Positions 52,946-62,679 are shown, counted from the stretch's first letter. The stretch is DNA of 64,000 nt from Buchnera aphidicola (Takecallis arundicolens) (GCF_964058945.1 NZ_OZ060369.1:248001-312000); one strand, 5' to 3'. The notes: a model not told the origin generated them from the sequence alone. Numbers and translations are program-made.

Positions 52946-54085
52946 ATGGAATTAAAAAAAATATTGTTAAATTTACGTAATACAATTAATGAAATTGATG
53001 AATTAATATTAAATTTATTATCTAAAAGAAGAAAAATAGCAATAAAAATTGCAAAAAAAAAAATAGCTAACAATTTTCCAATAAAAGATCAAAACCGAGA
53101 AAACGAATTATTACAAAAACTATTACATATTGGAAAATTATATCAATTACCAGAAAAATATATCCAAAAAATATTTCAAATAATCATCCAAGACTCTGTT
53201 ATGATACAACAACAAATAAAAATACAATTAAATCAAAAAAATAACTTTAAAAAAAAAATATTTTCCTGTCTTGGACCGTATGGTTCATATTCATATATTA
53301 TAAGTACAAAATTTACCACACAATATTATAAAAATTACATTATAAAAGAATATAACAATTTTCAAGATATATTTGTTTCTATAGAAAATAATCAATCTCA
53401 TTACGCAATTGTCCCTATCGAGAATAGTACGTCTGGTTTTATTTATGAAGTATATCATTTATTATGTTCAAAAAAATTAACAATTGTTGGCGAATGTTAT
53501 TTACCTATTAAAAATTGCTTACTTGTAAAACCAGGAACTAAATTTAAAGAAATTAATCATGTTTACAGTCATAACCAAGTATTTAAACAATGTAGTATAT
53601 TTATTACAAAGTTTCCAAACTGGAATACTCAATATACACATAGCACAGCTCAAGCAATGCAAATTGTTTCACAAAATAATAATAATAATACTGCTGCTAT
53701 TGGTAATAAAAATAGTGCAAAATTTTATAAATTGCACCCTATATTAAAACAAATCTCTAATATTAAAAATAATAATACTAGATTTTTTATTTTAACAAAA
53801 AATAATATCCTAATATCTGATATAACATCAAATAAAATAACAGTACTTTTAAAAACTAAAGAAATGATACTTTTTAAAATAATACTATTATTATATTCTC
53901 AAAATATTCCAATTATACAATTAGAATCCAATTTAGATTATCAAAACAACATAAAAGAAATTATTTATCTAGAAATTCAAGCACACATTAAAGATAGTAG
54001 AATTCAAAAAATACTCAAAATACTCAAAAAAAAAGATATTTCAATACAAATTTTAGGTTGTTATCCTGTATTTAATATATTATAA
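52946..54085 (+). CDS. pheA: Bifunctional chorismate mutase/prephenate dehydratase
   Basis: Converts chorismate through prephenate to phenylpyruvate, the committed branch to phenylalanine. Residues 1-95 form the mutase (LRNTINEIDELILNLLSKRR, KDQNREN), then the dehydratase with GPYGSYSYI, VPIENSTSG and NNTRFFIL (catalytic TRF). A C-terminal ACT domain is present, but the effector-binding motifs are altered: E. coli ESRP reads ESNL and GALV is not recognisable. Length 379 aa (E. coli 386). No pheL leader peptide or attenuator is seen in the short upstream gap. Confidence 0.95.
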   Translation: MELKKILLNLRNTINEIDELILNLLSKRRKIAIKIAKKKIANNFPIKDQNRENELLQKLLHIGKLYQLPEKYIQKIFQIIIQDSVMIQQQIKIQLNQKNNFKKKIFSCLGPYGSYSYIISTKFTTQYYKNYIIKEYNNFQDIFVSIENNQSHYAIVPIENSTSGFIYEVYHLLCSKKLTIVGECYLPIKNCLLVKPGTKFKEINHVYSHNQVFKQCSIFITKFPNWNTQYTHSTAQAMQIVSQNNNNNTAAIGNKNSAKFYKLHPILKQISNIKNNNTRFFILTKNNILISDITSNKITVLLKTKEMILFKIILLLYSQNIPIIQLESNLDYQNNIKEIIYLEIQAHIKDSRIQKILKILKKKDISIQILGCYPVFNIL

Positions 54086-54172
54086 ATTATAAAAAAATTT
54101 AAAGTATATGCATAATATAACAAATACCAATGTTATTTATAAAAAATATTATAACCATTTGAGATATATATC

Positions 54173-55516
54173 ATGTTTAATAATCTTACAAAAAAATTTA
54201 TATCAATTATTAAAGATATTTCTGGATATGGAAGAATTACAGAAAAAAAATTAAATGATTCTCTTAGAAAAATTCGAATTACTTTATTAGAAGCTGATGT
54301 AGCATTATCCGTAATTCAAAAAATAATTAATAAAATCAAGATATCAATTATCGGAAAAAATATTAATCTTCATCTCACACCAGGACAAGAGTTTGTTAAA
54401 ATTTTAAAACAAGAACTAATATCAATTATGAGTACTAAAAATACTAATATTTCATTATCAAAAAAAAAACTTAGTGTAGTTTTAATGGTTGGACTACAAG
54501 GTTGTGGAAAAACTAGTACAGTAGGAAAATTAGGATATTTTATATCTAAAAAATATAAAAAAAATGTTTTAGTTGCTTCAACAGACGTATACCGTCCAGC
54601 AGCAATCAAACAATTACAAATTATATCAAAACAAGCTCAAATTAACTGCTTTAAATCACCTAATATTACTGATCCTATTAAACTTAGTATTCTTGCTTTA
54701 CAAGAAGCACAAAAAAAATTATATGATGTATTAATATTAGATACTGCTGGAAGATTACATACCGATCAAAAAATGATGAAAGAAATATATGATATACAAA
54801 AAATAACACAACCAACAGAAATATTATTTGTTATTGATTCCATGATGGGACAAGATACTATTAATATAGCAAAAAAATTTAATGATATATTAACAATTTC
54901 TGGTTTAATATTAACTAAAGTTGATAGTGATGCTAGAGGTGGTTCCGCATTATCTGCAAGTTATATTACAAAACAACCAATTAAATTTATCAGTACTGGA
55001 GAAAAAATCACATCATTTTCTATATTTCAACCAGAAAGAATAATTTCAAAAATGTTAGGTATGGGTGATATATTATCCATAATAGAAAATATAGATCAAA
55101 AAATAAAAAAAAAAGAAAAAAACCAATTAATCAATAAAAAACATAAATTTAATTTAAATGATTTTAAACAACAAATCCAAAAAATAAAAAAAATTGGTGG
55201 AATTAATACATTACTATCATGTATACCAACACAAAATATACAAATAAATAAAATACAAAAACAACAAAATGAAAAAACACTTAATACTATTACCGCAATA
55301 ATTAATTCCATGACACCAATTGAAAGACTAAAGCCAGAAATTATAAAAAATTCAAGGAAAAACCGTATTGCACAAGGATCTGGAACATCTGTACAAGATA
55401 TAAATAAATTATTAAAACAATTTAACGAATTAAAAAAGGTTATGAAAAAAATTAAAAATATTGGTATAAAAAACTTATTTCAAAATATAAAAAATATTAT
55501 ACCAAATATGTTATAA
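54173..55516 (+). CDS. ffh: Signal recognition particle protein Ffh
   Basis: GTPase that with 4.5S RNA targets nascent membrane proteins to FtsY and SecYEG. NG domain: GLQGCGKTSTVGKLG, DTAGRLHTD, TKVDSDARGG. The M domain (about residues 295-445) includes RKNRIAQGSGTSVQDINKLLKQF, which binds the RNA. Length 447 aa (E. coli 453). rpsP follows about 100 bp downstream, as in E. coli. Confidence 0.97.
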   Translation: MFNNLTKKFISIIKDISGYGRITEKKLNDSLRKIRITLLEADVALSVIQKIINKIKISIIGKNINLHLTPGQEFVKILKQELISIMSTKNTNISLSKKKLSVVLMVGLQGCGKTSTVGKLGYFISKKYKKNVLVASTDVYRPAAIKQLQIISKQAQINCFKSPNITDPIKLSILALQEAQKKLYDVLILDTAGRLHTDQKMMKEIYDIQKITQPTEILFVIDSMMGQDTINIAKKFNDILTISGLILTKVDSDARGGSALSASYITKQPIKFISTGEKITSFSIFQPERIISKMLGMGDILSIIENIDQKIKKKEKNQLINKKHKFNLNDFKQQIQKIKKIGGINTLLSCIPTQNIQINKIQKQQNEKTLNTITAIINSMTPIERLKPEIIKNSRKNRIAQGSGTSVQDINKLLKQFNELKKVMKKIKNIGIKNLFQNIKNIIPNML

Positions 55517-55620
55517 AATTTATTATGTCATATTTCCCATGATATTAATAAAATAAAAAATATGATTAATACTGTATAACAAAAAAAAACAAATTATATT
55601 TTTAAACTTAAGAGGATTGT

Positions 55621-55872
55621 ATGATTAAAATTAGATTATCACTACAGGGTACTAAAAAAAAACCATTTTACAATATTATTGTTGCTGATAGCAGATCGCC
55701 TCGAGATGGAAAATTTATTGAACAACTCGGTTTTTTAAATCCAAATAAATCATGTAAAATACAAAACATGCATTTAAATATCCCACGTATACAATATTGG
55801 ATTAAAAATGGCGCTATACCAACAAAAAAAATAAAACAATTAATTAAATTCACTATACAAAATAAAATATAA
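55621..55872 (+). CDS. rpsP: 30S ribosomal protein S16
   Basis: MIKIRLSLQGTKKKPFYNII and ADSRSPRDGKFIEQLGFLNP are the conserved S16 sequences. Length 83 aa (82). First gene of the rpsP-rimM-trmD-rplS operon, kept complete and in E. coli order. AAGAGG ribosome site upstream. Confidence 0.97.
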   Translation: MIKIRLSLQGTKKKPFYNIIVADSRSPRDGKFIEQLGFLNPNKSCKIQNMHLNIPRIQYWIKNGAIPTKKIKQLIKFTIQNKI

Positions 55873-55902
55873 AATTTTATTCAAAAATATATATCATACA
55901 AT

Positions 55903-56424
55903 ATGAAAGATTTATTAATTATTGGAAAAGTTGGTGCTGTATATGGTATTCTTGGTTGGAATAAAATTTTTTCCTATACAGAAAAAAAAAATAATATTTT
56001 ACAGTATCAACCTTGGTTTTTATATCATAATAATACATGGAATCAATTTTTTTTAAAATATCAAAAAATATGTAACAAAAAAATTATAGTTCAATTTAAA
56101 AATATTCATACTAGAAATCAAGCTAAATTTTTAACAAATAATATTATTGCAATTCAAAAAATTAAACTCCCAAAACTAAATCATTTAGAATATTACTGGT
56201 ATGATATCATTACATGTCAAGTATTTGATAAAAATAAAATCTATATTGGAGAAGTAAAGAATATTATAAGAACGAAAACAAATGATATTTTAGTAATTAA
56301 AAATAAAAAATCTAATCAAAAAGAAATTTTAATTCCATTTATTGAAAATGTATTTATTAAAAATGTATATTTAAATACAAAAACTATCCAATTGAATAAA
56401 TCTATATTAAAATTATATACTTGA
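55903..56424 (+). CDS. rimM: Ribosome maturation factor RimM
   Basis: 30S maturation factor that binds S19. The N-terminal RimM domain has IIGKVGAVYGILGWNKIFSYT and the PRC-barrel domain begins at EYYWYDIITCQVF and includes LIPFIENVFIK. Length 173 aa (E. coli 182). Between rpsP and trmD. Confidence 0.93.
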   Translation: MKDLLIIGKVGAVYGILGWNKIFSYTEKKNNILQYQPWFLYHNNTWNQFFLKYQKICNKKIIVQFKNIHTRNQAKFLTNNIIAIQKIKLPKLNHLEYYWYDIITCQVFDKNKIYIGEVKNIIRTKTNDILVIKNKKSNQKEILIPFIENVFIKNVYLNTKTIQLNKSILKLYT

Positions 56425-56452
56425 AATAAATTAAAATTAATTAAGGTGAAAA

Positions 56453-57184
56453 ATGTGGATTGGTATTATTACGATATTTCCAAAAATGTTCCATTGTATT
56501 ATAAATAGCGGAATTATCAGAAAAGCACTAAATAAAAAAAATATTTCTATTAACATTTGGAATTTAAGACAATTTTCAGATAAAAAGAATCATAAAATTG
56601 ATGACCATCCATATGGAGGTGGACCAGGGATGGTTATGACTGCGCAACCATTACGATCAGCAATTCAAGCAGCAAAAAATTGTTCTCCAAAAGATACTCT
56701 TGTAATTTATTTATCGCCTCAGGGAAATACTATAAACCAAAAAAAAATCAATGATATTGCTAAAACAGTCGGAATAATACTCATATGTGGTAGATATGAA
56801 GGAATAGATGAACGAATAATTGAAAATTATATTGATGAAGAATGGTCAATTGGAGATTATATAGTATCTGGAGGAGAATTACCTGCCATGATTATCATTG
56901 ATGCAATTTCAAGATTACAGCCAGGAGTTTTAAAAAAATATTCTATACAAGAAGAATCATTTTATAATGGATTATTAGACTACCCACATTATACCAGACC
57001 CAAAAATATAGATGGCAATTTTGTCCCCAAAGTACTACTATCTGGTAACCACAAACATATTACACAATGGAAAATGAAACACGCGTTAAAAAATACCTTA
57101 TTTAAAAGACCTGATTTATTTAAAAAAATCTGTTTATCTAACGAACAAAAAAAAATAATACAAAAATTTAAAAAAAATAATTAA
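56453..57184 (+). CDS. trmD: tRNA (guanine37-N1)-methyltransferase
   Basis: SPOUT-class enzyme making m1G37, which prevents frameshifting. DDHPYGGGPGMVMTAQPL, ICGRYEGIDERIIE and SIGDYIVSGGELPAMIIIDA form the deep-knot SAM site. Length 243 aa (E. coli 255). AAGGTG ribosome site just before the ATG. Confidence 0.97.
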   Translation: MWIGIITIFPKMFHCIINSGIIRKALNKKNISINIWNLRQFSDKKNHKIDDHPYGGGPGMVMTAQPLRSAIQAAKNCSPKDTLVIYLSPQGNTINQKKINDIAKTVGIILICGRYEGIDERIIENYIDEEWSIGDYIVSGGELPAMIIIDAISRLQPGVLKKYSIQEESFYNGLLDYPHYTRPKNIDGNFVPKVLLSGNHKHITQWKMKHALKNTLFKRPDLFKKICLSNEQKKIIQKFKKNN

Positions 57185-57212
57185 TTTACATTAATAATTT
57201 AGAGTAAATCAT

Positions 57213-57560
57213 ATGAAACCAAAAATTATTCAAGAAATTGAAAAAAAACAAATGAACAAGAATATACCTAAATTTCGACCTGGAGATACATTAGAAATCA
57301 AAGTATGGGTTATAGAATCAGCTAAAAAACGTTTACAATCTTTTGAAGGTATTGTTATTGCAATTAAAAATAGACAGTTACAATCTTCATTTGTTATTCG
57401 AAAATTGTCGAATGGAGAAGGTACTGAACGTGTATTTCAAATGTATTCTAATATTATTGAAAATATTATAGTTAAAAAAAAAGGCTTAGTACGAAAAGCA
57501 AAATTATATTATTTAAGAAATAAAATTGGTAAATCTGCTCGAATTAAAGAACGAATGTAA
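57213..57560 (+). CDS. rplS: 50S ribosomal protein L19
   Basis: Protein at the 30S-50S interface. [26 protein letters not shown] and [12 protein letters not shown] are conserved. Length 115 aa, same as E. coli. Last gene of its operon and followed by a canonical terminator. Confidence 0.98.
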   Translation: MKPKIIQEIEKKQMNKNIPKFRPGDTLEIKVWVIESAKKRLQSFEGIVIAIKNRQLQSSFVIRKLSNGEGTERVFQMYSNIIENIIVKKKGLVRKAKLYYLRNKIGKSARIKERM

Positions 57561-57590
57561 TAAATACAATACTTTATTTTAATGTGAATA

Positions 57591-57627
57591 TGCAGTCATA
57601 TGATATTTTTGACTGCAAAATTTTTTT
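57591..57627 (+). terminator. Rho-independent terminator after rplS
   Basis: TGCAGTCA and TGACTGCA form an 8-bp GC-containing stem with an 11-base loop, followed by AAA and seven T. It lies 30 bp after the rplS stop and is the most canonical terminator in the window. Confidence 0.8.
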
Positions 57628-57816
57628 AATATAACATCAAGATATATTAAAAATATGTATCATAAACATATACAATATATTTAATTTAATAATTAAAAAA
57701 TGCATATATTAGATTAGGTAATAAAAATAATAATTAAAATCTTTACAAAAATTTAAAACTTATCTATTATGAATTTATACTAAAAATATAAATCATGAAA
57801 AAATAATATAAATTAA

Positions 57817-58269
57817 ATGACTGATTTTAACATATTAATTTTAAACGGACCTAATTTAAATTTATTAGGGACACGCGAATCAAATATATATGGAAAAAAT
57901 AATTTAGATCAAATAATAAAACAACTTAATCAAATCGCAAAAAAAAAAAATACAAACATTACACATATTCAATCTAATGCAGAACATATTTTAATTGAAC
58001 AAATTCAAAAATCAAAAAAATATGATTATATCATTATTAATCCGGGAGCCTTAACACATACTAGTATAGCTTTAAGAGATGCATTTTTATCTGTTCAAAC
58101 ACCATTCATAGAAGTACATATTTCTAACATCTATGCTAGAGAAAAGTTTAGATCACATTCTTGGTTATCTGATATTTCAAATGGTGTTATTTCAGGATTA
58201 GGAATAGAAGGATATTACTGTGCTTTAAAAACAGCTGTAAAAAGATTACATAAAAAAATATCAAAATAA
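57817..58269 (+). CDS. aroQ: Type II 3-dehydroquinate dehydratase
   Basis: Third step of the shikimate pathway, feeding chorismate to phe[19 protein letters not shown] with the catalytic tyrosine, [15 protein letters not shown], and [14 protein letters not shown] with the catalytic histidine are all typical. Length 150 aa. E. coli uses the unrelated type I enzyme AroD, so this is one of the few genes here without an E. coli orthologue. The gene contains a 12-A run at 57939-57950. Confidence 0.96.
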   Translation: MTDFNILILNGPNLNLLGTRESNIYGKNNLDQIIKQLNQIAKKKNTNITHIQSNAEHILIEQIQKSKKYDYIIINPGALTHTSIALRDAFLSVQTPFIEVHISNIYAREKFRSHSWLSDISNGVISGLGIEGYYCALKTAVKRLHKKISK

Positions 58270-58305
58270 TAAATACCTATACACTATACTTTAATCCTAA
58301 TAAAA

Positions 58306-58336
58306 AATGTATATATTGTTTTTATAAATATACATT
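58306..58336. terminator. Hairpin between convergent aroQ and rluD
   Basis: AATGTATAT and ATATACATT (9 bp) around a 13-base T-rich loop, between the 3' ends of aroQ and rluD. The arms are nearly all A/T, so significance is modest. Confidence 0.4.
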
Positions 58337-58372
58337 CTGAAAATTGAATTTTTAAGAATTGGAAATATTTAA

Positions 58373-59113
58373 CTACAAATATTTCATAATAGCGACCATA
58401 TCTTCAGGTAAAGTAGCATAACAATCTATTAAAATATTTGTAATTGGATGAAAAAATTTAATATGACTTGCGTGTAACGCTTGACGAGAAAATAAATTAA
58501 TTTTTTTTAAAAATTTTATATTAATATTTCTAGGAAAATAATTACTTATTTTATATATAGGATCACCAAGAATAGGATGTTTGATATGTAACATATGAAC
58601 ACGAATTTGATGAGTACGACCACTTTCTAACTGAATATGTATATGTGTATAAAAATTAAATCTCTGTACTATTTGATAATGAGTTACTGATGGTTTTCCA
58701 GAAATATTAACCATCATACACGTTCTTTTTTTAGTATTTCTAGTAATAGGTGCAGATACTGTACCACCTGATATTATATGTCCGATAACAAATGCATCAT
58801 ATTTACGAGTAATTTTTCTATCTTTTATTAAAGTAATTAGTTTATTATAAGTCAAATTATTTTTAGCTATAATCATTAAACCAGTTGTATTTTTATCTAA
58901 ACGATGTACTATACCAGCTCTAGGTATTTTTGATAAATATTTTTTTTTATGTAATAAAATATCCATTAAAGTACCATTTAAATTTCCACATCCAGGATGT
59001 ACAACTAATCCTGCAGGTTTATTAATTAATAATATATGTTCATCTTCATAAATTATTTTTAAAATATAATTTGGTAAAACAGATAATGACATTTTCCTTA
59101 TATATAAAAACAT
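58373..59113 (-). CDS. rluD: 23S rRNA pseudouridine synthase RluD lacking the S4 domain
   Basis: Catalytic domain of the enzyme that makes pseudouridines 1911, 1915 and 1917 in helix 69. INKPAGLVVHPGCGN, the catalytic aspartate in IVHRLDKNTTGLMI, and SGRTHQIRVHMLHI are intact. The protein is only 246 aa against 326: the N-terminal S4 RNA-binding domain is missing. The shortened start is real by its context, since AAGGAGGA stands two bases before the ATG at 59113. Divergent from alaS. Confidence 0.92.
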   Translation of the reverse strand: MFLYIRKMSLSVLPNYILKIIYEDEHILLINKPAGLVVHPGCGNLNGTLMDILLHKKKYLSKIPRAGIVHRLDKNTTGLMIIAKNNLTYNKLITLIKDRKITRKYDAFVIGHIISGGTVSAPITRNTKKRTCMMVNISGKPSVTHYQIVQRFNFYTHIHIQLESGRTHQIRVHMLHIKHPILGDPIYKISNYFPRNINIKFLKKINLFSRQALHASHIKFFHPITNILIDCYATLPEDMVAIMKYL

Positions 59114-59115
59114 AA

Positions 59116-59123
59116 TCCTCCTT
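59116..59123 (-). promoter_or_regulatory. Near-perfect Shine-Dalgarno of shortened rluD
   Basis: AAGGAGGA on the minus strand, two bases from the ATG at 59113. It is the strongest ribosome site noted in the window and fixes the start of the S4-less product. Confidence 0.8.
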
Positions 59124-59304
59124 ATTTAACTATTTAGTATAAAAAAATTAATAATATAAAATATATCTTAAAAAATATATTCATTTTTAACTTATAAACT
59201 CAAATATAATGTTCACCGAACCGATAAATTGTATAATGATAATAAATAAATTTATATTTTAAAATATAATAAAATACAACATTTATTATATCAATAGGAA
59301 ATAC

Positions 59305-61917
59305 ATGAAATATACAACAAAAAACATTCGTAATATGTTTTTAAATTTTTTTAAAAAAAAAAAACATAAAATTATTTGTAGTGGTTCTTTAATTCCAAAT
59401 AAAAATTCTAATTTATTATTTACTAATGCAGGAATGAATCAGTTTCAGGATTACTTTTTAGGAAAAAAAACATATCCATTTTCAAAAGTAGCAACTTCAC
59501 AACGTTGCTTACGTACAGGAGGTAAACATAATGATCTTGATCAAGTAGGTTACAGTGATTATCATAATACTTTTTTTGAAATGTTAGGTAATTTTAGTTT
59601 TGGAACTTATTTTAAAAAAGAATCTATTTTATATGCGTGGGAATTGTTGACTGATGAAAAATGGTTTAATATTCCTAAAGAAAAATTATTTGTTACAGTA
59701 TACCACCAAGATTATGAAACATATAATATATGGAATAAAATAATTAAATTATCAACAGATAATATTATTAAAGTTTATGACAAAGAAAATAAACAATATG
59801 AATCAGATAATTTTTGGCAAATGGGCGATACAGGACCATGTGGACCTTGTACTGAAATATTTTTTAAAAAAAAAAATCACAAAAATAATATATATAATTT
59901 AGACGATAAAAAACAATGTGTAGAAATTTGGAATATTGTCTTTATACAATTCAATAAAGTAGATAAACATAATGTAATACCTTTAAATACAATATCTGTA
60001 GATACTGGTATGGGTCTAGAAAGAATTGCATCTGTGTTACAAAATGTAGAATCAAACTATCAAACTGATATTTTTAAAAAAATAATAAATTATATTCGTG
60101 ATACGAATAGTTTAATAACCGAAAATACTCAATCTTTACATGTAATTGCTGATCACATTCGAGCTGCTGTTTTTATTATTAAAGAAAAAATTATACCTTC
60201 TAATGAAGGAAGGGGGTATATCTTAAGAAGAATAATTCGTAGAGCATTATGTCATGGCCATAAGTTAAATATTAAGAATCACTTTTTATATAAATTAGTT
60301 AATATTATTATTGAAACTAATCATAATGAAACTAAACAATTAAAAGATGAAAAAAATTATATCACTCAAATATTAAAAAACGAAGAATTACAATTTCAAA
60401 CAACATTAAATAACGGATTGAATTTTTTAAATAAAAAAATAAAAAAATTAAAAAATAATAATATAAACCACGAACTAATATTTTATTTATATGATACATT
60501 AGGTTTTCCAATTGAATTAACTAAAGATTTCTGTATAGACAATAATATACAAATTAACCAAAAAAAATTAGATAATTTTATATTAAATAAAAATAAAAAC
60601 AGAAAAAATCAAAACAAAAAAAACATAATCAATAATATTATTTATACAAACTATACATCTAAATTTTGCGGTTACAAAAAATTTGAAGTTACTGCCGTTG
60701 TAAAAAAAATATTTATTAATAATCAAGAAAAAATAAAAATATTAAAAAATGAAACAGGGATAATCATTCTTGATAAAACACCATTTTTTGGAGAATCAGG
60801 TGGACAAATCGGTGATACTGGAATAATTAGTCATAATGATATATTTCATGTGCAAGATACACAAAATTTTATGAATACAATAGGACATATAGGAACACTA
60901 TCTTCTGGAAAAATAAAAATTAATGATACTGTTCTTGCAAAAATAAACACAAAAAAAAGATTACTTATACAAAATAACCATACGACAACTCATTTATTAC
61001 ATACAGCCCTAAAAGAAATATTAAAATATCCAATTGAGCAAAAAGGTTCTTTTATTAATGAAGAGTATTTAAGATTTGATTTTTCATACCCATATACAAT
61101 AAAAATAAATGAAATATACAATATAGAACATTTGATCAATCAAAATATTCAAAAAAATATAATTATTAAAGATCAAATAATAGATTTTCAACAAGCAAAA
61201 AATGAAGGTTACATATTTTTAGAAAATAAAATTTATCCATCTAAAGTACGTATATTATCAATTAATAATATTTCAAAAGAAATTTGTAAAGGTACTCATG
61301 TGCAACAAACTGGAGAGATAGGTATTGTAAAAATTATTTCATATAAAAGCATATCATCTGGAATTAAACGAATTGAAATAATGACTGGATTACAAGCATT
61401 ACAAAAAATACAAACACAAGAAAAAAATATAAAAAATATACAAAACATCTTACAAACTCATTATACATCATTGATTCCAAAAATAAAAAAAATTATAACT
61501 GATCATGAAAAAATTAAAAAAGAAAATAATTATCTAAATCAAATTATTATTAAATATCAAGAAAAAAAACTAATAAAAAAAATTAAAAAAATTAAAACAA
61601 TTAATTTTATTATGCATGAAGTAAATATTAAAAATATTAAATCAATAAAAATATTAATAAATTTATTAAAAAAAAAAATATATCCTGGAATTATTATTTT
61701 ATTTTATGAAAGTCATAAAAAATATATTTTTGTTATTGGTGTTACTAAAAATCTTACAATGTACATAAAAGCTACAAATATTATTCAAATCATTCATGAA
61801 AATACAAACAGTATAGGTGGAGGTAAATCAGAATTAGCACAATGTACTAGTGAAAATATTGTTAATATTATAAAAATAAAAGAAAATATTCAAAACTGGA
61901 TTAAATCTAAAATATAA
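59305..61917 (+). CDS. alaS: Alanine--tRNA ligase
   Basis: Class II synthetase recognising the G3-U70 pair of tRNA-Ala. MFLNFFKKKKH, FTNAGMNQFQDYFLG and GDTGPCGPCTEIFF belong to the catalytic domain; the editing domain has HTTTHLLHTALKEIL and CKGTHVQQTGEIG; a C-Ala domain ends with GGGKSELAQ. Length 870 aa (E. coli 876). Very lysine- and asparagine-rich. Contains long A runs, including 12 A at codons about 17-20. Confidence 0.97.
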   Translation: MKYTTKNIRNMFLNFFKKKKHKIICSGSLIPNKNSNLLFTNAGMNQFQDYFLGKKTYPFSKVATSQRCLRTGGKHNDLDQVGYSDYHNTFFEMLGNFSFGTYFKKESILYAWELLTDEKWFNIPKEKLFVTVYHQDYETYNIWNKIIKLSTDNIIKVYDKENKQYESDNFWQMGDTGPCGPCTEIFFKKKNHKNNIYNLDDKKQCVEIWNIVFIQFNKVDKHNVIPLNTISVDTGMGLERIASVLQNVESNYQTDIFKKIINYIRDTNSLITENTQSLHVIADHIRAAVFIIKEKIIPSNEGRGYILRRIIRRALCHGHKLNIKNHFLYKLVNIIIETNHNETKQLKDEKNYITQILKNEELQFQTTLNNGLNFLNKKIKKLKNNNINHELIFYLYDTLGFPIELTKDFCIDNNIQINQKKLDNFILNKNKNRKNQNKKNIINNIIYTNYTSKFCGYKKFEVTAVVKKIFINNQEKIKILKNETGIIILDKTPFFGESGGQIGDTGIISHNDIFHVQDTQNFMNTIGHIGTLSSGKIKINDTVLAKINTKKRLLIQNNHTTTHLLHTALKEILKYPIEQKGSFINEEYLRFDFSYPYTIKINEIYNIEHLINQNIQKNIIIKDQIIDFQQAKNEGYIFLENKIYPSKVRILSINNISKEICKGTHVQQTGEIGIVKIISYKSISSGIKRIEIMTGLQALQKIQTQEKNIKNIQNILQTHYTSLIPKIKKIITDHEKIKKENNYLNQIIIKYQEKKLIKKIKKIKTINFIMHEVNIKNIKSIKILINLLKKKIYPGIIILFYESHKKYIFVIGVTKNLTMYIKATNIIQIIHENTNSIGGGKSELAQCTSENIVNIIKIKENIQNWIKSKI

Positions 61918-62032
61918 TATACAAATTAGATTAAAAAGATAGATATTATATGAATGTATAAAAAATAAATGGAAAAATTTACAAAAGTAATAATTAAGAT
62001 TAGAAAAATACATTTTTGCAGGGATTAGAAAC

Positions 62033-62233
62033 ATGCTGATTTTAACTCGAAGAGTTGGAGAAACACTTATTATAGGTAATGAAATAACAATCACAGTATT
62101 AGGAGTTAAAGGTAATCAAGTCAGAATTGGTATTAACGCCCCAAAAAAAATTTCTATACATCGTGAAGAAATTTATCAAAAAATACAATCTAAAACTCTT
62201 TTTTATGATTTTAAATTATTTAAATTATATTAA
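62033..62233 (+). CDS. csrA: Carbon storage regulator CsrA
   Basis: RNA-binding dimer that represses or stabilises mRNAs by binding GGA sites. [24 protein letters not shown] and [20 protein letters not shown] match E. coli nearly residue for residue, including R44 of the RNA-binding face. The last 12 residues differ from E. coli, and the protein is 66 aa against 61. Follows alaS as in E. coli and precedes tRNA-Ser. Confidence 0.96.
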   Translation: MLILTRRVGETLIIGNEITITVLGVKGNQVRIGINAPKKISIHREEIYQKIQSKTLFYDFKLFKLY

Positions 62234-62406
62234 ATGTTATATGTATAAAGATTCATACTATAAATAATAAACAATATTAGATAACATATTGATTTTTTAT
62301 TATAATTATCATATCATATATATAATACATTAGATATAAAAAATAAATTTGACTAAATTTATAAAAAAAAGTATTATGAAATATGAACAATAAAAAGAAT
62401 CAAATT

Positions 62407-62493
62407 GGTGAGGTGGCCGAGTGGCTGAAGGCGTTCCCCTGCTAAGGGAATATACATTGTATTGTATCGAGGGTTCGAATCCCTCTCTCACCG
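62407..62493 (+). tRNA. serV: tRNA-Ser, anticodon GCU
   Basis: An 87-nt class II tRNA: acceptor GGTGAGG with TCTCACC, anticodon loop CTGCTAA (GCU), long variable arm, discriminator G. CCA is not encoded. Order csrA-serV-tRNA-Arg as in E. coli. Confidence 0.96.
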
Positions 62494-62508
62494 AATACAA
62501 AAAAAATC

Positions 62509-62582
62509 GCATCCGTAGCTCAGTTGGATAGAGCACTCAGCTACGAACTGAGAGGTCGGAGGTTCAAATCCTTTCGGATGCA
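62509..62582 (+). tRNA. argV: tRNA-Arg, anticodon ACG
   Basis: A 74-nt tRNA: acceptor GCATCCG with CGGATGC, anticodon loop CTACGAA (ACG, expected to be edited to ICG by TadA), T loop TTCAAAT, discriminator A. CCA not encoded. Single copy where E. coli has argVYZQ. Confidence 0.96.
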
Positions 62583-62679
62583 GTAAATAAAAAGTACATT
62601 TAATTTAAAATATTTCATAGAATTATTTATAATAAGTTGAAAAGTATACATTATAATTTATATTAATAATATTATACTA

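Noticed and set aside
62330-62536. Short minus-strand frame across tRNA-Ser and tRNA-Arg
   Set aside because: It covers two clear tRNA genes on the other strand; chance frame.
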